Source of the DNA: Mycolicibacterium poriferae
Lineage (GTDB): Bacteria > Actinomycetota > Actinomycetes > Mycobacteriales > Mycobacteriaceae
Assembly (NCBI RefSeq): GCF_010728325.1
Contig: NZ_AP022570.1
Location: 5,022,001-5,086,000, forward strand
Direction: 5' to 3'
Length of the DNA stretch: 64,000 nt
Below the pieces are notes generated by a model. The model was not told the DNA's origin. It did no database searches and saw only the letters and a list, made by a program, of their open reading frames with translations. This document shows, piece after piece, positions 8,607-17,524 of the stretch (position 1 is its first letter; each line of letters opens with the position of its first letter). A program made the translations under genes and the position numbers.

Positions 8607-8873
8607 GCGGCCACTCGCTGGAGAGCCGAGGCCAATGCCGTCCGCAGCGGTACGCGGGCCCGTCATCCCTGCGCCTCGGCGGACCGCTGGCCCGAATGGA
8701 AGCCGAAGCCGTGCTGCGCGAACTCGTGGCGCGTGTCGAGCGGACCTCGAGGGCGGGGCCTGCCATCTGGTCGACGAACAGCTCTTGACGGTGCTCGACG
8801 AAATTGCCTGTCCGACTTCACAAGAGCTGACGGTCCATCGGAAGAAGATGCGATGCGGCCGCAGGTGAACTCC

Positions 8874-9536
8874 TCAACTCGCTGAGAGCGCACGCCAGGT
8901 GCGCACCAGGTGACTGAATTCCTTGACCTGGACCAGAACGTGGTCCCGGGCGGCATTCTCAGCGGCGGTCGAATCACCGCAACTGATGGCGTCGGCGATC
9001 ACCCGGTGCTCGGCCAGCGATCGCCGCATCCGGTCAGGCACTCGCAGCTGCAGTCGCCGGTATGGCTGAAGCACGCGTTTCAGGGCGTGTGCCTGCTGTC
9101 GCAGATAATCGTTTCCGCACGAGTCGTAAACGACCCCGTGGAAGCGCGCATTGGCGTAGTAGTAGGCGTCGGCGTCGCCGCCGTTCGCATGGCTTTCACA
9201 CTCCTTCAGGGCGGCCTCGAGTTCGGCCAGAGCTTCGCGTTCGATTCGCCCAGCCGACAACCGCGCTGCCATCCCCTCCAGTTCGGCCATGACTTCGAAC
9301 CGCTCAGCCACTTCCGAGATACTGAGCTCGGTCACATACGTCCCCTGCTTGGGGCGGATCTGAACCAGCCCTGAGCGTTCCAGCGCCTGCAGGGCCTCCC
9401 GGATGGGGGTGCGAGAACAGCCGAACTCCTTCTCGAGCTGGGCTGGGTCGAGTCGCTCACCGGGCCGATAGTGCCCGTCGACCACCGCGTTCTCCAGCGC
9501 GTCGCGCACCCGTTGAGATTCCGGAACTCGCACCAT
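8874..9536 (-). CDS. GntR-family regulator, FadR/FCD subgroup, likely malonate regulator
   Basis: The 220-residue product starts at ATG 9536 after GAGGAGGTAGGG. The N-terminal winged helix is LENAVVDGHYRPGERLDPAQLEKEFGCSRTPIREALQALERSGLV; the rest is an FCD ligand domain with the usual Asp/His metal residues (ARFHGVVYDSCGN, AEHRVIADAI). It is divergent from malonyl-CoA decarboxylase, MatB and MadLM, the position of MatR-type regulators. By analogy it should repress the operon and respond to malonate; this is inferred from context. Confidence 0.88.
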   Translation of the reverse strand: MVRVPESQRVRDALENAVVDGHYRPGERLDPAQLEKEFGCSRTPIREALQALERSGLVQIRPKQGTYVTELSISEVAERFEVMAELEGMAARLSAGRIEREALAELEAALKECESHANGGDADAYYYANARFHGVVYDSCGNDYLRQQAHALKRVLQPYRRLQLRVPDRMRRSLAEHRVIADAISCGDSTAAENAARDHVLVQVKEFSHLVRTWRALSAS

Positions 9537-9606
9537 GCCCTACCTCCTCGTTGCAGATTATCCGCCCCGGGGGGTGTTGCAGCTCACTTTTATCCGCTAC
9601 GCTCAC

Positions 9607-9620
9607 TGTTATATATATCA
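9607..9620. promoter_or_regulatory. Candidate GntR operator
   Basis: TGTTATATATATCA reads as an imperfect palindrome (12 of 14 positions symmetric) in the 150-bp gap between the GntR gene and the decarboxylase gene. It is unusually AT-rich for this genome. FCD-type GntR proteins bind short palindromes of this size. The assignment rests on position only. Confidence 0.35.
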
Positions 9621-9686
9621 CCGCCGTGGATGTATATGGCTTCGGACACACCGCTGTCCTGCACGAACCCGAGGCGGAGGAGAACT

Positions 9687-10964
9687 ATGGGAAGCGCTGA
9701 CAATCGGCCGCTGACCCGACTACTCGCGGCATGCGAGACGTTGTTGAGCGATGTCGGTGAAGCGTCTATGCGCACGGTCGCGATGGAGGCCCTGACCGCC
9801 TACGCCGACCTGGGCGACGACGAAAAATTGCAGTTCTTCGCCCACGTCTGCACGGCCTACGACGTCGACGCCGAGCAGGTCCGCACTGCGTTTCACCACT
9901 GGGACGACGTGCGCAGGCGCGGTTCCTCCGCCGGCGAAGAACTGGTCGGGCTGTTCAACGCGGTCGAACCAGCGCGGCAACAGTTGCTTCGCCGGATGAA
10001 CCACGCACCCGGTGCGACGCTCGCGCTGGTCGAGATGCGTTCAGACCTACGCCGGCTGATGACACTGCAGCCCGCTCTGCGCCCGCTCGATCACGATTTC
10101 CACCACCTGCTCACGTCCTGGTTCAACCGGGGTTTCCTGCGCATGGCAGAAGTCACCTGGAAGCCACCACGCCAACTGCGTGAGCATCTGCTGCAGTACG
10201 AATCCGTTCACCCGATGGCCGGCGAGGAAGACCTGCGCCGGCGTGTGCAACCCGAGGACCGCCGGGTCTTCGCTTTCTTCCACCCCGCAACGCATGAGTT
10301 GCCGCTGATCTTCGTCGAAGTCGCGCTCGTGCGTGGGACGCCGGACGCGATAGCTCCAATTCTCCAGCCAGGTCCGGCACTCGACCCAGCTCTGGCGGAC
10401 ACGGCGGCGCTGTATTCGATCAACAACGCCCTCGACGGGCTGGCCGGTGTGTCGTTCGGCAGCTTCCTGGTCAAGCAGGTGATCGAGCAGGTCAGCGTCA
10501 AGTTGCCGAACCTGAAGCACTTCGTCACCCTCTCCCCCATCCCCGGTTTCCGCCGCTGGCTGGACGGGCAGGCACACAGCGACGACGATTCGCGCGCGCT
10601 CGCCGCCGAATTGGCCACGGTGGGCGACCCCGCCGACCTTGCCACTGAACGTGCCGACAAGATTCGTGACCGCCTGTTTCCGGCGCTACACACCTACCTC
10701 ACCGTCGAGCGACGCGAAGACGGGCTTCCGTTGGACCCGGTCGCCCGCTTCCACCTCGGCAACGGCGCCGCGGCCTGGCGACTGAACTGGCCCGCCAACA
10801 ACTCGCCGCAGGCCTGGCAGCAGTCCTATGGGGCGATGGTGAATTACCGCTATGAGCCCGCCCAGCTCGAACAGCGCCATGAAGCGTTCGTCCGGCGACG
10901 CAGCTTCGCGGTCACCGGACCGTTTCAGCGACTCGCCGACACCCGTCCCGATCCGGTCCACTAG
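9687..10964 (+). CDS. Malonyl-CoA decarboxylase
   Basis: The 425-residue product starts at ATG 9687, with GGAGGAGA 4-11 nt upstream; longer in-frame starts lie inside the regulatory gap. Family features include LLTSWFNRGFL, HPATHELPLIFVEVAL, ALYSINNALDGLAGVSFGSFLVKQV, LKHFVTLSPIPGFRRWL and the C-terminal FHLGNGA segment with WPANNSPQ and NYRYEP. It converts malonyl-CoA to acetyl-CoA and CO2. The next gene makes malonyl-CoA from malonate and the last two import malonate, so the four genes give a complete route from external malonate to acetyl-CoA. Confidence 0.92.
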   Translation: MGSADNRPLTRLLAACETLLSDVGEASMRTVAMEALTAYADLGDDEKLQFFAHVCTAYDVDAEQVRTAFHHWDDVRRRGSSAGEELVGLFNAVEPARQQLLRRMNHAPGATLALVEMRSDLRRLMTLQPALRPLDHDFHHLLTSWFNRGFLRMAEVTWKPPRQLREHLLQYESVHPMAGEEDLRRRVQPEDRRVFAFFHPATHELPLIFVEVALVRGTPDAIAPILQPGPALDPALADTAALYSINNALDGLAGVSFGSFLVKQVIEQVSVKLPNLKHFVTLSPIPGFRRWLDGQAHSDDDSRALAAELATVGDPADLATERADKIRDRLFPALHTYLTVERREDGLPLDPVARFHLGNGAAAWRLNWPANNSPQAWQQSYGAMVNYRYEPAQLEQRHEAFVRRRSFAVTGPFQRLADTRPDPVH

Positions 10965-10978
10965 AGAGGAGAGCGCCC

Positions 10979-12499
10979 ATGGCGCCCGACATGACCATCT
11001 ACCGTTCGTTCTTCGAAAGCGTTGAGCGGCAACCGAACAAACCGCTCTTCGAACTGCCCGACGGACGGACGGTGAGCTACCGCGACACCGCCGACACCGT
11101 GCACCGAATCGCCGCCCGCCTGCTCGAGGGCGGGGTGACGCCGGGAGACCGAGTCGCCATGCAGGTGCCGAAATCACCCGAGGCGATCGCACTGTACCTG
11201 GCGACGTTGCAGGTCGGCGGTGTCTTCTTGCCGCTCAACACCGCCTACACCGGCGCGGAGATGAGGTACTTCCTCGACGACGCGCAACCCCGCGTGCTGG
11301 TCTGCGCACCCGACCGCCGAGACGACTACGACGCCGGACAACGCGGTCTGGTGGTAGAGACACTTGGAGAGAGCGGGGACGGTACGTTGCTGCACAGTCA
11401 GGACCGGTCCGACGCTGTCGTGGATGTCGGCTTCGACGATCCCGCGGCCATCCTGTACACCTCCGGCACCACGGGCCGCTCGAAGGGAGCCGTGCTCACC
11501 CACGGCAACCTTGCCGCCAACTGCGCGGCCCTGCTGCAAGCCTGGCAGTACACCTCCGAAGACCGGCTCATCCATGCCCTACCCATCTTTCACATCCACG
11601 GGCTGTTCGTCGCGGCAAATATGACGCTGGTCGCCGGCGCCTCGATGCACTACCTGTCGAAGTTCGACACCGATGTGATCGTCGATCTGTTGCCCCACGC
11701 CACCGTGCTGATGGGCGTGCCCACGTTCTACACCCGGCTGCTCAGAAGTGAACGGCTGGCGTCCGACAGCTGTTCTGCCATGAGGCTTTTCGTATCCGGC
11801 TCGGCGCCGTTGCTGGCCAGCGACCACGAAGCCTTCGCCGCGCGCACCGGCCACGCCATTCTGGAGCGCTACGGCATGACCGAAACCGGCATGAACACCA
11901 CGAACCCGTACGACGGCGGAATCCGAAAACCGGGGACGGTGGGAAAGCCGCTGCCAGGCATCGAGATCCGCATCGTCGACCGGGAAACCGGCGAACCAAT
12001 GGCCGACGGCGAGGTCGGGATCGTCGAAGTTCGCGGGCCAAACGTCTTCGCCGGCTATTGGCAGATGCCGGAGAAGACGGCCTCGGAGTTCCGGTCCGAC
12101 GGCTTCTTCATCACCGGCGATCTCGGTCAGATCGATGATGACGGCTATCTGTGCATCGTCGGACGGGACAAAGACCTGGTGATCTCAGGGGGATACAACA
12201 TCTATCCCAAAGAGATCGAGGAGTTGCTCGACAGCCACCCGAAGGTACTGGAGTCCGCCGTCATCGGCGTTCCCCACCCGGAGTTCGGCGAGACGGTGGT
12301 GGCGGTCGTGGTCCCGAACAGTGGCGAGCAGCTCCGGGAGCGCGAGTTGCAGGATTTCGTCGCCCGCGATCTCGCACGGTTCAAACAGCCACGCGCCGTC
12401 CGTGTGGTGGAGGCCCTGCCCCGAAACGTGATGGGCAAGGTCCAGAAGGCCGAACTCCGAACGCGTTACGCCGATCTCTTCGTCGGTGCGGACGCCTGA
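10979..12499 (+). CDS. matB: Malonyl-CoA synthetase (MatB), acyl-AMP ligase family
   Basis: The 506-residue product starts at ATG 10979 after GAGAGGAGAG, 14 bp behind the decarboxylase gene. Adenylate-forming motifs are present: ILYTSGTTGRSKGA (phosphate loop), ALPIFHIHGLF, ILERYGMTETGM, ITGDLGQIDDDGY, and the C-terminal catalytic Lys in NVMGKVQKAEL. Length and the HIHGLF/RYGMTETGM signatures match MatB-type malonyl-CoA synthetases. It ligates malonate to CoA using ATP. Context (decarboxylase, MadLM) makes malonate the most likely substrate rather than a fatty acid. Confidence 0.9.
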   Translation: MAPDMTIYRSFFESVERQPNKPLFELPDGRTVSYRDTADTVHRIAARLLEGGVTPGDRVAMQVPKSPEAIALYLATLQVGGVFLPLNTAYTGAEMRYFLDDAQPRVLVCAPDRRDDYDAGQRGLVVETLGESGDGTLLHSQDRSDAVVDVGFDDPAAILYTSGTTGRSKGAVLTHGNLAANCAALLQAWQYTSEDRLIHALPIFHIHGLFVAANMTLVAGASMHYLSKFDTDVIVDLLPHATVLMGVPTFYTRLLRSERLASDSCSAMRLFVSGSAPLLASDHEAFAARTGHAILERYGMTETGMNTTNPYDGGIRKPGTVGKPLPGIEIRIVDRETGEPMADGEVGIVEVRGPNVFAGYWQMPEKTASEFRSDGFFITGDLGQIDDDGYLCIVGRDKDLVISGGYNIYPKEIEELLDSHPKVLESAVIGVPHPEFGETVVAVVVPNSGEQLRERELQDFVARDLARFKQPRAVRVVEALPRNVMGKVQKAELRTRYADLFVGADA

Positions 12500-12522
12500 A
12501 ATCTCAAGTCGATTAGGAGTAC

Positions 12523-12927
12523 ATGATGGTTCTCTACGGAGTGGCAGCGTTGGCGCTCTGCATGCTCGCGGGCACATTGCTCGGTGAATTGCTTGGCGTC
12601 GCTCTGGGCATCGACGCCAATGTCGGTGGCGTCGGGTTCGCGATGATCATGTTGATTGTCGCAACCGACTGGCTACGTCGAAAAGGCAAGTTTCCCAAAC
12701 CGACTGAGCAAGGGGTGCTCTTCTGGAGTGCGATGTACATCCCGATTGTGATCGCAATGGCCTCGACGCAGAACGTGGCGAAAGCGATCACTGGCGGACC
12801 GATGGCGATCCTGGCTGGGCTGGGCGCCCTGGCTGCGGGAGCCGCCCTGGTACCTGTGCTGGCGCGTATCGGTGAGCCCTCCGAGCCCCTGCCACCGTTG
12901 ACCGAAGAAGAAAAGCAGGAGGCCTGA
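12523..12927 (+). CDS. madL: Malonate transporter subunit MadL
   Basis: The 134-residue product starts at ATG 12523 (ATG 12526 possible) after TTAGGAG. Four hydrophobic segments are visible (LYGVAALALCMLAGTLLGEL, VGGVGFAMIMLIVATDWL, GVLFWSAMYIPIVIAMA, GGPMAILAGLGALAAGAAL), with an acidic C-terminus. Sequence and size match MadL, the small subunit of the MadLM malonate carrier. The madM gene follows after 2 nt. Confidence 0.88.
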   Translation: MMVLYGVAALALCMLAGTLLGELLGVALGIDANVGGVGFAMIMLIVATDWLRRKGKFPKPTEQGVLFWSAMYIPIVIAMASTQNVAKAITGGPMAILAGLGALAAGAALVPVLARIGEPSEPLPPLTEEEKQEA

Positions 12928-12929
12928 TC

Positions 12930-13694
12930 ATGGAACTGCTGAACACTGTTTTCGAGAAGAACAACCTGCTGGTGGCCTTCGTGGTGGTCGGCGCCCTGAT
13001 GCTGCTGTCCGGATGGCTGTCCCGTTCTTTGACGCGCGGTCGCCTGCATGGCTCGGCCATCGCGATCATCCTTGGTCTGGCCCTGGCGTATTGGGGCGGT
13101 GTGGTGACCGGAGGCGAGGACGGTCTGGCCGACATCGCGATGTTCTCCGGACTCGCATTGATGGGCGGTGCGATGTTGCGTGACCTGGCAATCGTATCGA
13201 CCGCCTACGGCGTCGATCTGCAGGAGATCAAGCGTTCGGGACTGACAGGAGCGATGTCAATCGTCTTGGGCGTGGTGGTGTCCTTCATCGTCGGGGCTGC
13301 TGTGGCCGCAGCCTTCGGCTACCGAGATGCCGAGTCGCTGGCGACCATTGGCGCCGGCGCAGCCACCTACATCGTCGGCCCGGTGACCGGAACGGCGGTG
13401 GGCGCCACGTCCGAGGTGATCGCTCTATCGGTAGCGGCCGGTCTGGTGAAGTCAGTCGTGGTGATGGTGGGCACGCCGATGATCGCCCGACTGATCGGTC
13501 TGAACAACCCCAAGTCCGCCATGGCATACGGCGGCCTGATGGGTACTACGTCCGGTGTCGCAGGCGGGCTGGCCGCGACCGACAAGCGCCTGGTCCCCTA
13601 CGGAGCAATGACCGCGACCTTCTACACCGGTATCGGGTGTCTGCTCGGTCCGTCGCTGTTCTACGTGGCGCTGCGGGCCGTCGTCGGTGTCTGA
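12930..13694 (+). CDS. madM: Malonate transporter subunit MadM
   Basis: The 254-residue product starts at ATG 12930. It is a polytopic membrane protein with about seven hydrophobic spans, containing KNNLLVAFVVVGALMLLSG, LSRSLTRGRLHGSAIAIILGL and the glycine-rich GAATYIVGPVTGTAVGA and YGGLMGTTSGVAGGLAATD segments typical of MadM. With MadL it should import malonate, coupled to a cation. It is the last gene of the malonate operon, and the next gene is convergent. Confidence 0.9.
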   Translation: MELLNTVFEKNNLLVAFVVVGALMLLSGWLSRSLTRGRLHGSAIAIILGLALAYWGGVVTGGEDGLADIAMFSGLALMGGAMLRDLAIVSTAYGVDLQEIKRSGLTGAMSIVLGVVVSFIVGAAVAAAFGYRDAESLATIGAGAATYIVGPVTGTAVGATSEVIALSVAAGLVKSVVVMVGTPMIARLIGLNNPKSAMAYGGLMGTTSGVAGGLAATDKRLVPYGAMTATFYTGIGCLLGPSLFYVALRAVVGV

Positions 13695-13738
13695 CTCGTC
13701 GGTGCCTGATGCACCCTGTGCCGGACGCGCCTGGCCTG

Positions 13739-14161
13739 TTACTCGACGATGAAGACCGGGATCTGGCGGTCGGTCTTCGTCTGGTATTCGGCGTACGGCG
13801 GATAGGCCTCGACCGCCAGCTTCCACCAGTGCTCGCGCTCGTCGCCCTCGAGCTCGCGGGCCGTCATCTCCGACACCTCGGTGCCGTCCTGGACCGTCAC
13901 CGCCGGGTTGGCCTTCACGTTGTGGTACCAGGCCGGGTGCTTCGGGTCGCCGCCCTTGGAGGCGACCATGGCATAGCGTCCGTTCTCCTCGACACGCATG
14001 AGGGGCACGTAGCGCTTCTGCCCGGACTTGACGCCGGTGGTGGTGAACAGGACGACGGGACGGTCGAAGACCTCGACGCCTTCGGTGGTGCCCTGTTCGA
14101 GGATGCGTTGCGTCTGCTCGCGAACCCAGTCGGTGGGGCTCAGCTCCGGTTGCTCAGTCAC
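13739..14161 (-). CDS. Deazaflavin (F420)-dependent nitroreductase-family protein (Ddn-like)
   Basis: The 140-residue product starts at GTG 14161. The split-barrel Ddn signature is present: RPVVLFTTTGVKSGQKRYVPLMRVEENGRYAMVASKGGDPKHPAWYHNVKANP, followed by a WKLAVEAYPPYAEYQ segment. These are small F420H2-binding proteins that reduce quinones or nitro compounds at the membrane face. Mycobacteria encode many copies, so the native substrate is unknown. It is transcribed towards madM. Confidence 0.88.
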   Translation of the reverse strand: MTEQPELSPTDWVREQTQRILEQGTTEGVEVFDRPVVLFTTTGVKSGQKRYVPLMRVEENGRYAMVASKGGDPKHPAWYHNVKANPAVTVQDGTEVSEMTARELEGDEREHWWKLAVEAYPPYAEYQTKTDRQIPVFIVE

Positions 14162-14265
14162 GCCCTGATTAAACGCGCTCGCGCGAGCCGCGTATTCCGG
14201 AACGGGTCTTTCAGTTCTTCGCCCACGCGGCGGCGGGGCCGGCGCGCAGATGCTGTGATGGAGTC

Positions 14266-15057
14266 ATGACGACCTCGCTTCGACTGGTGGCGATGACCGC
14301 GGCCGCGCTGCTCACCGGGGTGTGCGCGCCTCAGGCCGGTGCTCAACCCGATGCGGCCGCACCAGCGGACTTCGTCGCTTTGAGCGAGGTGGCCCCGACC
14401 ATCCTGCAGGACATTCGTTACGACACCGCGCACAACTTCACCGGTGAGCCGGTGGACGGCTACCAGGCGCCGATGTGCATCCTGACCCGCCCGGCGGCCG
14501 AGGCGCTGGCACGCGCCCAGCAGGTCTTCGTCGCGCAGGGCTATTCGCTGAAGGTCTACGACTGCTATCGGCCGCAGCAGGCCGTCGACGACTTCGTCGC
14601 CTGGGCCGCGGATCCGTCCGCACAACAGATGAAGGGCGAGTTCTACCCGTGGGTCGACAAGTCCCAGCTCTTCGCCGACGGTTACATCGCCGAACAGTCG
14701 GGGCACAGTCGCGGCAGCACCGTCGACCTGACCCTGGTCGCTCTGCCCGCGCAACCTCAACCCGCCTACGACCCCGGCGCGCCGTCGTCGGCGTGCACGG
14801 CGCCGGCACCTCGTCGTTTCCCCGACAACACCATCGACATGGGCACCGGCTACGACTGTTTCGACCCGTCCGCACACACGTTGGCGGACGGGATCGAGGG
14901 TGAGCAGTTGACCAACCGGCTGCTGCTGAAGAAGGTCCTCGAAAGTCAGGGCTTCGAGAACTATCCCAACGAGTGGTGGCACTACACCTTCACGCCCGAA
15001 CCGTTCCCGGACACGTACTTCGACTTCCCGGTCGCGCCGTCCTCCCTCGCCGGCTGA
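14266..15057 (+). CDS. Secreted D-Ala-D-Ala dipeptidase (VanX/DdpX-like, M15D)
   Basis: The 263-residue product starts at ATG 14266 with a signal peptide (AAALLTGVCAPQAGAQ). M15D landmarks are VYDCYRPQQAVDDF, the zinc ligands in SGHSRGSTVDLTL (SxHxxGxxxD), and ENYPNEWWHYTF carrying the catalytic Glu and third ligand His. It should cleave D-alanyl-D-alanine in the envelope. No vanH or vanA genes are near, so it is probably a housekeeping wall-recycling enzyme and not a resistance cassette. Confidence 0.88.
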   Translation: MTTSLRLVAMTAAALLTGVCAPQAGAQPDAAAPADFVALSEVAPTILQDIRYDTAHNFTGEPVDGYQAPMCILTRPAAEALARAQQVFVAQGYSLKVYDCYRPQQAVDDFVAWAADPSAQQMKGEFYPWVDKSQLFADGYIAEQSGHSRGSTVDLTLVALPAQPQPAYDPGAPSSACTAPAPRRFPDNTIDMGTGYDCFDPSAHTLADGIEGEQLTNRLLLKKVLESQGFENYPNEWWHYTFTPEPFPDTYFDFPVAPSSLAG

Positions 15058-15206
15058 GCCGCTGATCTCGGGGCGGGGCGTTTAGCTGCACAGATGCCCG
15101 GGAATGCGACTTGTCGAGCCCCGAGACGGGGGTTGAACAGATCTGCCCGGTGGGTGATGTCACCGGGTGGCGCCGTACGACCGATCGATACCGGAGGGCA
15201 GACACC

Positions 15207-15626
15207 ATGCCGATGACGAAGAAGAACGGCAAGCCGAAGAAGAGCGAACTGCCGAGCACACTGAAGAAGTCGGGTAAGAAGGCCCAGCGCACCTTCGCCA
15301 AGGCTCATGACGCAGCCGCCGAAGAGTACGGCGACGCCGAGCGCGCACACCGTGTCGCGTACAGCGCCCTGAAGCACAAGTTCGAGAAGGTGGGCGACCA
15401 CTGGGAGAAGAAGGACAAGAAGGGTCCGTCAGACCAGCGTGCGCGCAGCGGCGGCCCGAACGCCAAGGGCAAGACTGCCGAGGGCGTTAACGCGAATGCG
15501 ACCAAGAAACATCTGACCGAGGTGGCTCGCCGGCTCGACATCCCGGGCCGCTCGAAGATGGACAAGGGCGAGTTGGTGTCGGCGATCAAGAAGGCGAACC
15601 GGCGCGAGACGGCAAAGTCTCGCTGA
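15207..15626 (+). CDS. ChaB-family protein with C-terminal Rho-N/SAP-like segment
   Basis: The 139-residue product starts at ATG 15207, with GGAGGG about 9 nt upstream; the frame runs further back but through the poorly coding leader. It is very Lys-rich (KKNGKPKKSELPSTLKKSGKKAQRTFAKAHDAA), which matches the ChaB domain (SxLPxxxKxLPxHAQxIFxxAFNxA pattern), with YSALKHKFEK following. The last 45 residues (KHLTEVARRLDIPGRSKMDKGELVSAIKKAN) look like a Rho-N/SAP-type nucleic acid-binding motif. The function is not established; binding DNA or RNA is inferred. Confidence 0.8.
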   Translation: MPMTKKNGKPKKSELPSTLKKSGKKAQRTFAKAHDAAAEEYGDAERAHRVAYSALKHKFEKVGDHWEKKDKKGPSDQRARSGGPNAKGKTAEGVNANATKKHLTEVARRLDIPGRSKMDKGELVSAIKKANRRETAKSR

Positions 15627-15628
15627 GA

Positions 15629-15662
15629 CCTGACGCGCCATAGCACCTGACGCGCCATAGCA
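15629..15662. repeat. 17-bp tandem duplication
   Basis: CCTGACGCGCCATAGCA is present twice, head to tail, directly after the ChaB-like stop codon. It is a simple local duplication in the gap between convergent genes and no function is evident. Confidence 0.8.
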
Positions 15663-15672
15663 GGGGGCCCAC

Positions 15673-15697
15673 CGCCCGCTGACGAATCCAGCGGGCG
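15673..15697. terminator. Hairpin between convergent genes
   Basis: A perfect 9-bp GC stem (CGCCCGCTG / CAGCGGGCG) with a 7-nt loop lies between the convergent ChaB-like and PhoD-like genes. It lacks a U-tract, as is common for mycobacterial terminators, and could serve both strands. Confidence 0.5.
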
Positions 15698-15747
15698 AGG
15701 TCCTTGGAATCCTGGCGACCGCGAAATCTCGCTGGGGGCAATGCCTG

Positions 15748-17394
15748 TCAGCGCAGTTTGTGCTCGACGACGGTGGTGAGTCGTTGTTTGCGCACCGCCC
15801 CGGACACTTCCTCGAGCCGCACGCCGACTTCGTCGCCGGCGATCTCGAGGGTGCCGATCTGATTGCGGAAGTGCAGCGCGGTCGCCTCGCGCCACCGCAG
15901 CCTCGGCGCGCTGAGTCCTGCGCTTCTGGCCAGTACCCGGCCCGCCGCCGCGGCAACGCGGGTGTGACCCAGAACTTGCAGCAGCCGCTCGCCGAGCTGC
16001 AGATCTTTGCGCAGTCCCGAGCAGACCACCTGCCATACCGCTGTCGGGGATGTCGATGTGTCCTCGTCGGGTAACTGGACTTCGGTGACCCAACAGTGGT
16101 GGACATCGCCGCCGAGCAGCACGATCGACTGCGGTGGCGTGCCCCGCCGTCCCTGGGCACTGTCGATCACCAGGGTTTCCATGTCGCGGAAGCTGCGCTG
16201 GAACACCGCCCAGTGATCGAGGTGACCCTTCATGCGGACCTGCTCGCCGAGGTCGCACATCCGCTGCCCCCATGCCCCGTCGGCGACCGCTTCGGCCCAG
16301 CCCTCGATGTCGTGGATGCCGTAGGGCATCAGTACCGGCAACGACGAGGCGAGGATCAGGTGCCGGTAGTCGCCGTCGACACGCGAGGTCACCCAGTCCC
16401 ATTCGTCGTCGGTGACCATCTGGCGTTGTCCTGGCTGCAGTTGCCGGCCGGTGCGTGAATCCACGACCAGCAGCCGCGTGTCGCCGAAGTCGCGGCAATA
16501 GCTGAACCGGGACCGGCCTTCGTCGCTTTCGGCGTCCTTGGCCATCTGGCGCAGCGCCGCGCTGCCATCGCGAGTCCGCCGGATCTCCTGGAACGTCTCG
16601 TTGGCGGCCAGCTCTGCCGGCGTGAGGTTGCCCAGGTGCTGAAAGATCCAGTACGCCATGAGACCACCGGTGATGCGGGTTTCGTACCACGAGGTCTGAC
16701 GCTTCTCGGCCAACCACTGCGCCGAGATGTTCCACCGGTCGTTGATCTCGTGGTCGTCGAAGATGGTCGAGGTCGGCAGCGTGGACAGAATCCAGCGCAC
16801 CATCGGCTCGGTCCACGCATCGCGATAGCCGATGCAGTATTCCTCGAAGTCTTCGAGGACCTCCACCGGCCCATCGGCGTGCACTTCGCGATCGGAGACC
16901 TGCTCTTTGATGTCGTCGGGAACGTCGTCGGCGTAGAGCTGGTCGCCCAACATCAGCAGCGCGTCGGGCCACAGTGACGAGGGCTGGTTGAGCATTCGGG
17001 CCCCGAACGCGCGCAGCGCATCGACTCCCCTGCCCTTGGGATGCCAGAGGCCGCGCCACGTGTACGGCGCCCGTAGGGGTGCCGACGTCCGGCAGGAACC
17101 GAATGCCAGACGCACCGACCTACCGGGCGGGATGAGCTTGATCTGCGGCTGCGGGAACGGGTCGTCGGGCGGTGGCCACGCCCGCTCGCCATCGAGGTGC
17201 ACGTCGTACGGGTATTGCCGGTCCGGTTCGAGACCGTCGATGCACACGATCGCGAAGTGGTGGCCTTCGACCTCGAACGTCTCGGCAGCGCAACCGAGAA
17301 TCTGCACCTCGCAGGCGCGGTCGGTTTCCACCCAGACGGTGGCGTCGGTCTGGCCGACATGACGCAGCATTGGGCCGACGCGGATTTCAGTCAC
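15748..17394 (-). CDS. PhoD-like metallophosphatase
   Basis: The product is about 548 residues from GTG 17394 (VTEIRVGPMLRHVGQTDATVWVET). The frame is open further upstream, but that part overlaps the divergent gene at 17525 and does not resemble the family. It has an N-terminal Fn3-like segment, then metallophosphatase motifs: AFGSCR, ALLMLGDQLYADDV, TSTIFDDHEINDRWN, DFGDTRLLVVDSRTGR, and IVLLGGDVHHCWVTEV with the metal-binding His pair. No signal peptide is seen, unlike exported PhoD, so a cytoplasmic location is likely. Probable phosphodiesterase or phosphomonoesterase; substrate unknown. Confidence 0.85.
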   Translation of the reverse strand: MTEIRVGPMLRHVGQTDATVWVETDRACEVQILGCAAETFEVEGHHFAIVCIDGLEPDRQYPYDVHLDGERAWPPPDDPFPQPQIKLIPPGRSVRLAFGSCRTSAPLRAPYTWRGLWHPKGRGVDALRAFGARMLNQPSSLWPDALLMLGDQLYADDVPDDIKEQVSDREVHADGPVEVLEDFEEYCIGYRDAWTEPMVRWILSTLPTSTIFDDHEINDRWNISAQWLAEKRQTSWYETRITGGLMAYWIFQHLGNLTPAELAANETFQEIRRTRDGSAALRQMAKDAESDEGRSRFSYCRDFGDTRLLVVDSRTGRQLQPGQRQMVTDDEWDWVTSRVDGDYRHLILASSLPVLMPYGIHDIEGWAEAVADGAWGQRMCDLGEQVRMKGHLDHWAVFQRSFRDMETLVIDSAQGRRGTPPQSIVLLGGDVHHCWVTEVQLPDEDTSTSPTAVWQVVCSGLRKDLQLGERLLQVLGHTRVAAAAGRVLARSAGLSAPRLRWREATALHFRNQIGTLEIAGDEVGVRLEEVSGAVRKQRLTTVVEHKLR

Positions 17395-17524
17395 GTCCCG
17401 CGGCTTCCCGGAGACCGACGCGACAAAACTCGTGAGGGTCAGACGGCGGTGAAGGTCTTGCGTCCGACCAGCCGAGGACTTTCCGCCCTGGCGAACCGCC
17501 GTGCAGCCGAGAGACCATGACGAC

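Noticed and set aside
8607..8873. Small open frames between the FmdB-type and GntR genes
   Set aside because: Arg/Ser/Pro-rich composition on both strands and no ribosome site or domain; nothing supported here.
14266..15057. Vancomycin resistance cassette
   Set aside because: Only a VanX-like dipeptidase is present; no vanH, vanA-type ligase or VanRS genes nearby.
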